A stretch of 64,000 nt of DNA, from positions 642,328 to 706,327 of the forward strand of contig CAJNOP010000020.1 in NCBI GenBank assembly GCA_905250075.1, given 5' to 3'. The first letter of the stretch is position 1, and each line of letters begins with the position of its first letter. The position numbers were made by a program, and so were the translations under genes. This DNA comes from Rotaria sp. Silwood1. Taxonomy: Eukaryota; Rotifera; Eurotatoria; Philodinida; Philodinidae. The notes beneath the pieces are model-generated. The model was not told the DNA's origin and did no database searches. It saw only the letters and a list, made by a program, of their open reading frames with translations. Below, in pieces: positions 58,551-64,000 of the stretch.

Positions 58551-61500
58551 AACAAAAAAGATCTAAGAGTGACACTGATTTTGTTTCTATTAATATTAAA
58601 TTTTCTTACATAAAGTCGGTTGATAGTCTACTTCTTCGTACTGCTCATTTATATCTACTTCAGTCAGTCAAAAAGATGTCAGAATTCAAAGGATCTATCT
58701 ATTCATAGAAAAGGTATTCCATTTATTCATCTACATTACCCATTTGAAGTAGTTGTAGCGATATTTAATACAAAGTTTCATCCTTCTAATACACTTTTAA
58801 GACATATTTTCAAAGATCAGAATAGATACCGAATTTTGTTCCTTGGTTAGTATCATAATTACACTGATTCTTTAAATCTTAAACATTTCACGAATTTAAT
58901 TTCCATGTAAGACTAAAGAATAATAATAATAATCCTGCTCTTTGATTATCTTGCTTTATAGAATACTACTTAGCAGCAGAGTCTTACCACGATATGTTCC
59001 TTACAACTGATTCTAGCCGTAGTTCTGAATGGAAGGTCAGTTTGATGCAGAGCTCTTGTGCTCATGGATGGATGATCCGAGATAAACAAGCGTTAGTGAC
59101 TTCTTCAGGATCATTCCATGGCTGGTAATACCGAGCTTTGAACACAATAGATATTTAATACATGTCGAGCAACTGAACGACTCATCCATGATGACTAGAT
59201 GTAAGAATATAGAATGATCCAATCGTTAGTTTTAAGACGGGGATTTATTGTGACTATATAAAGACGAAATCATAATCACGAGAGAAAAAAGCTTATCGAG
59301 TGTCATTCACGAGTAACAACATCAAAAAACAATAGTGTATGCCGTTCTTTTCATTATAGCTGAATTTTAACATGTTATAAGGTGTTTTCAACAGTAGCTA
59401 GGAAAAACAGACAACAGTTGCTCATGCGAACACTTTCTCGCTGCACGAACTTTCACAAGAATTTGGAATAAGATAATGAAATGCATCACTACAAAAAATT
59501 AACGACTTGTGAGAAAATTCTAATATTATGAAAGTTGTATGCAACAAAACATTTATATATAAGCCGCATACACTAACAAAAGAATCTCATTAAAAGCAAT
59601 TATGTCAGTTACTACATCAGAAACTTCTAAAAGCGCTTTTGTATCAATATACCACGACTTTCATAAATAATTGATCGGAACGGTGACAAAAAAGTCTTTG
59701 GAACTCTGAATACTCTACAAAATATGCATGTCATGAATAGTTAAAGTGTGGATGTGTATGAAGAGAAGATTCACATACACACTTTTCGCGAGCAACTGTC
59801 TTAGACTCAGTAGCTAGTAATACGATCTATTATCAAAATGAATGTCTAAAAGCTACACTTAACAAATTATCCAACAATAAAGTATGATCCTAATCAAACT
59901 GTATTATGGTCACATTTTGTAATAGGAATATTATTTTTATGCGCACATTTCGACTAAATATTTATTACACCATTAATTATTTTCTACTTTTTAGACGATA
60001 AAAATACAAGTGAATCAATTAACAATAAAAACTATATGAACATTGCCCAAAGTCGAGTTACATGTGTAGCGTGCATCGCTTTTCCTTATCAATATTTTTC
60101 TTTTCTTCTTCGTTTTTTTGCATGGTGATACATCTTCTTTCTAGTTTGTTATTTTTCTCTTGTACATTTGTTTTTCTTTGGTTTTGTGAAAATACTACAT
60201 GTCTTTCTTATCGTTTTTTTATTTTCGTCTTTTTTTTGCTATTTACTAGTGTATATATGTCAGTGAGTGAAGTTAATTACGAGAGATAAAAAACTTGCTA
60301 CTATGCCTATGTGTGCGTCTACTATTTATCTGATTTGATATGCTCATTTCTTTTGCGGAAAAATTAGTCATGTAAGTGTGTACCATAATCATTAACAACC
60401 TTGTTAAGTATGTACGCCGGATTTTTTTTTCTTCAGTAATGAAACTTCAATAAATTTTATTCTATACATCTGCTTGTATATATAGGAATTCTTTGAAAAT
60501 CGTATAATTGAAGAGAATCACAAATAGAGATGTCGAGTAGGATATAACATTACAACATTCGGTATTTGGAAAATATCTCGATACAGATAAATCGTACATT
60601 TGTTCTTTTTTTTCAAATGTATGATGTAAAATTCTCTACAGAAATGATAATCAGAAATCCTATCGACTGAATGTTGCCTCAATTTCCTCTATGTGATTAA
60701 GATATGCAGCGACTGTGGTTGGCTTTAAAGTTGGCATCAATCGTTATGCTAACTGCCAAACGTCACTTGAATGAAATTACATATGTGTTCCTCGCAAGTT
60801 ATTCTCCATACTAGCCTAGACTTGTTCGATTGGTTTGAGCAAACAGTGCTTCACAGACGAGCTACAACAAAGGTCACAACACGTCAAGACGACAGCTATT
60901 GCAAGTGTGTATGTGAAATAAATATGGATGTCGATGTGCGTAAATGTTCTGAATAAGAGAATCACATCCATACTCTTATAGCTTAGAATTTAGAGCCTAA
61001 AAATGTTATTAAGGTGTGAGACTTTGTGTTTTAGTTGCAATATAGTATGTTTATTAATAGATATACTTGATAATTACAAAACATATTCGTAACCAACAGT
61101 TCACTTCTATTGAGGATGGCTGAAAATATGATTGCCGATTGAATCATGAATTTTTCAGAAAATGGACCGATCAACTTGATTGTTACTTAGATTTGATGCT
61201 TCTTTTTGTCTCTGTTTAAGATATCAGTAATTCCACAAAAATGATGTCGACTGGTTATTAAGTAAAAGACTGAATGTGATTCGTCATAAAAAAAAAACTT
61301 TTTTCCTGTATTACATTGAAATCAATGATTTCAGTATTTCGAAGCATTTGTAACATGGTATATTCTTATTTTGCTTTACTGTTAAAAATCGATTGAAATA
61401 TTATTTTCAATCCTAATCACACGTTGTTGTTCATAGAAATAACAAGAAACAAAACAATTATGATGCAAAAGTAATTTCTGTTTAATGTGGACCAACTGTG

Positions 61501-61620
61501 AATTATATTTCGCTCTATCGCGAAAAAATTTCATGTTTATTAAAAATAACAGTATAAATAATTCTGATAATGGTAATGTCATTTAAAAAGTTTTGAAAAC
61601 ATAGATCTTCTTTTCTTCGA
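58551..61620. other. Spacer with possible extra 3' exons
   Basis: Apart from the two candidate exons at 58616-58844 and 58962-59129 (separate entry), no supported coding sequence was found. The open frames at 60062-60289 and 60771-60956 look like composition effects. The remainder is AT-rich. Confidence 0.45.
58616..59129 (+). CDS. Candidate extra 3' exons of the PP1-subunit gene
   Basis: At the end of the CBM21 exon, AG|GTAAAAC is a usable phase-2 donor. The next acceptor (ACATAAAG, exon from 58616) opens a frame to a G|GTTAGTATC donor at about 58844. After TTTATAG a third stretch (58962-59129) stays open in the matching phase, including EYYLAAESYHDMFLTTDSS and ending SFHGW before TAA. The agreement of phases and the open lengths in such AT-rich DNA suggest real exons, either an alternative C-terminus or part of another gene. 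The first stretch is oddly hydrophobic (LIVYFFVLLIYIYF), and I recognise no domain, so this is weak. Confidence 0.3.
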
Positions 61621-61833
61621 CTAATCTGATATTGTTTTCTCTTTAACAGGAGATTTGATTTCAATATGTTCAATAGCAGATTTACTCATTGATAAATCAC
61701 GTTCATTTTCGACTCGTATCATAAAATTATTCATTGTTTTACCTCCTAATTGTATTTGAAATGGTAAAGAATTCGGTTGATTTTTCATTGTAACTGAGGC
61801 ACTGCCAGGCAAAAAATTATCATTTTTTTGTTG
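61621..61833 (-). pseudogene. Duplicated C-terminal module after in-frame TAG
   Basis: Directly behind the oxygenase-like gene's TAG (61834-61836), the same frame stays open for 70 codons to a stop at 61621. It resembles the tail of that gene: NFLPGSASVTMKNQPNSLPF against SIFIPNNTNIRMVNQLNSVP, then GGKTMNNFMIRVENERDLSM against GGENLNNFMRRVENERGLSI. It has no start codon of its own of good quality. It is either a dead duplicated exon end, a tail added by stop-codon readthrough, or an alternative terminal segment. Confidence 0.6.
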
Positions 61834-62963
61834 CTAAGTATATTGATCATCATCATCATCACTATTATATGTATTAGAATTATTATTAGAAATCATTTTA
61901 ACATGATGAGGAGCAGCTTTACTTATTGATAGACCACGTTCATTTTCAACTCGTCTCATAAAATTATTTAAATTCTCACCGCCAGACAGAACACGAAGTG
62001 GCACTGAGTTCAGTTGATTAACCATTCGAATATTAGTATTATTCGGTATAAAAATCGAATTATTCTTCTTTGAAATTAATGGATCAATCTGAGCTTTGGT
62101 GCAAATTTCTTGCCAAATAGTAAGACGTGGCTTATGTATTACATGTGGATAGACAACTCGATAAATACCAGATTTAAAACGATTTTTGGTAAGAATACTT
62201 GCCGCTTCACCTAACCATATGACACCAATAGAATGTTGATCAAGTGCAGAGTTATTCGGTCCATCAACCCATTTATCTTGTAATTGATCCTGCAGTTGAA
62301 GGCCTTCACATGTAGATAGAATACTTAATGAAAAAAGACCTGGATCAAAATGTGGAACACAATTGACTTCATCTGTATTTAGACCGATTTTAGGCTGCTT
62401 TTTAGGTCCTGATTTTCTATTGTAATAATTTACAATATCAAGCATACCAAACGGAGATAATTCTACTATCTTATCACTAGAATTTTGTACACATATGGGC
62501 ATTTTGAACATGACATTTTTTAAAACACTAGTTAAATTATTAAGTAATGTTGCAGATATTGTAACACTTGTTCTACATCATTTGTTAAACGATGGTGAAA
62601 ATTCTTAAGACCATTTTGATCAATAAGTACTTTAATACCTTCTTTATAACCGACACGTGAATAGCCAAAGGCATTATATGATTCATATTGGGACTTTTCA
62701 GTTTGATTTTGAGCAAAAGAAGCTGAGAGTATGGTTTGTATTTCGTTGAGCTTATTAGTTAGTTCGCCATGTTTGTCGGGTAATCGAATAAAGCACCAAC
62801 CATGAGATTCAAATTCATTTTGTAAATGATGTATTTCACTTGAATCGCCAAATAAGAGTTTGTCAAAATCGACAAGCGTATGGTTGTTAAAACTCTGTTT
62901 AGCTGCCATGAAAGCGATCGATGAAGAAAAAATAATGATGCAATGTGTGTAACGACAACGCAC
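61834..62963 (-). CDS. 2-oxoglutarate/Fe(II) oxygenase-like gene with frame break
   Basis: Two frames on the minus strand belong together. Part 1 runs from 62963 (or the better start at 62909, MAAKQSFNN) to about 62560 and has the N-terminal DIOX_N-like pattern with FESHGWCFIRLP. Part 2 (to 61834) has the jelly-roll core: NCVPHFDPGLFSLSIL with the HxD metal motif (H-F-D), LQLQDQLQDKWVDG, and SGIYRVVYP followed by PRLTIW, whose R and T would contact 2-oxoglutarate. Between the parts the frame shifts by one base near 62560-62580. Protein-like sequence continues across the shift (ATLLNNLTSVLKNVMF), so a 1-nt deletion fits better than the only possible GT/AG intron, which would be just 38 bp. The distal metal His expected in (L/I)HRVV is Tyr here. 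The gene is probably decayed or non-catalytic. The substrate is unknown. Confidence 0.65.
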
Positions 62964-64000
62964 CGCTCTTCATCTCTGTAAAAACTTGAGACATTATTCT
63001 AATGAGTTACTGCTCAACTAAAAGAAAGAATGAATCATAGGCTTTTATGACTTATTATCAGATTTCTTTCAACAACATATGAATCAATGTTACTCTTACA
63101 TGCCAAACATTTACTTGGCCTATGTGACTTGAGAGTAGATTAGGTTGTTTTAGTTAGAACAAATTTGTAAATTTTCCTACGCAAAACACTTGTAAATATT
63201 ATGGATATGTTCAGTGAAATAGTATAACAATTCTATTGCGAGCACCCAAGTCAATATTTCTGATCTCTGAATATGGCAGAAATTTGAAAATCATCTGTTT
63301 TGCAATTAATGCCTGCTTCATTTCTATCGAGAACGGCCGAAAACATACACAGAAAATATAAGCAGTATTCTCATGGGATAATTACCGTACAGGAACCGAG
63401 CACTTCCAAACATTTCTCATCATCTGAATCAAAATGGCAGTATACTGTATCTAAGCGACAATGAGAGGGGCTTATTGAAAGAAAAATCAGAAATTAGTTG
63501 TATCCATGTAGAACCGTAACGCACTTGGATCATAATCTCGTGGACACATACCACAAATAGTCATATCCGCCAATAACCTGAAAATGTCTTTTCTATTAAA
63601 CTATCGATCAAAGTCTGAAAAATAGTTTCTCAATATGCTAAATGTCAAATAAAGATTGTTTAAAATCCTTTTTTTATTAAACAAGTCATTTGAATTTCAG
63701 AAATACTTGGTAAATAAGATTTCTATCGATGCAAGATTGTCAAAGCTCTTTTCAAATCACAAAAGGTTTCTGGTGATGAATATTACCAAGTGTGAAGTTA
63801 CAAATTGAGAAAGAACTTTGAGAGACCTTTGTTCTATTTAGAACTTGGTGTTGTCTTTCATTAATTACTATCAGTCAATATGTTTAATAAAAAAGTACGT
63901 TCAAAGCTTTTTTTATAAGAAATTCACAACTGTAATGAAAAAGACAGATTGCATGCCAATAGTAGGCAGAAAACTGTGTCACAACTCTTTTTTCTTATAG
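62964..64000. other. Gene-free right end
   Basis: No coding sequence or repeat could be supported. The promoter of the minus-strand oxygenase-like gene should lie at its left end. Confidence 0.5.

Noticed and set aside
1..64000. tRNA, rRNA or CRISPR arrays
   Set aside because: No cloverleaf with A/B boxes, no rRNA-like GC-rich stretch and no regular spacer array were found by eye; a tRNAscan-SE or Rfam run would be the decisive check.

Overview
The window is strongly AT-rich animal DNA (by eye about three quarters A+T). It carries spliced genes with many short introns of about 50-70 bp, clear GT/AG borders, and long AT-rich spacers full of non-autonomous transposon remnants. No virus-like, bacterial operon, rRNA, tRNA or CRISPR content was seen. 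Rhodopsin-class GPCRs with atypical E/DRY motifs, an anoctamin, a glycogen-targeting PP1 subunit and the short introns point to an invertebrate. A rotifer, probably a bdelloid, is my best guess, but that is inference from gene style and not a proven assignment.

Layout. 1-10,960: no gene; a foldback repeat, a GTCACG/GTGACC hexamer array that switches strand across a 10-N gap, a hAT-like MITE, a long-TIR element, a hidden tandem repeat of about 68 bp, and another foldback. 10,971-14,444 (+): a three-exon GPCR of 493 aa with a very long glycosylatable second extracellular loop. 14,445-27,640: a gene desert of about 13 kb holding a second copy of the long-TIR element family, a foldback element and a hAT-like MITE with a perfect 8-bp target duplication. 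27,643-28,752 (+): a single-exon GPCR of 369 aa. 28,880-41,317 (-): a complete 25-exon anoctamin/TMEM16 gene of 1027 aa, reconstructed exon by exon with consistent phases; two of its introns are kilobases long and one holds a piggyBac-like MITE and a large foldback. 42,778-51,606 (+): three small single-pass membrane proteins with a CNRP juxtamembrane motif, two of them with PPxY tails; the second and third lie in a segmental tandem duplication of about 2 kb. 55,112-58,550 (+): a three-exon PPP1R3-type subunit with an RVxF motif and a CBM21 domain, possibly with further 3' exons. 61,621-62,963 (-): a 2-oxoglutarate/Fe(II) oxygenase-like gene with a frame break, a substituted distal metal ligand, and a duplicated C-terminal module beyond an in-frame TAG. 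62,964-64,000: nothing recognised.

The genes do not form an operon-like unit. They are independent animal loci for peptide-type signalling receptors, lipid scrambling or ion conductance, and glycogen control, plus a small membrane family I do not recognise. The points most worth follow-up are the CNRP/PPxY membrane family and its duplication, the oxygenase with its TAG-separated duplicated tail, the strand-switching hexamer array, and the set of long-inverted-repeat elements.
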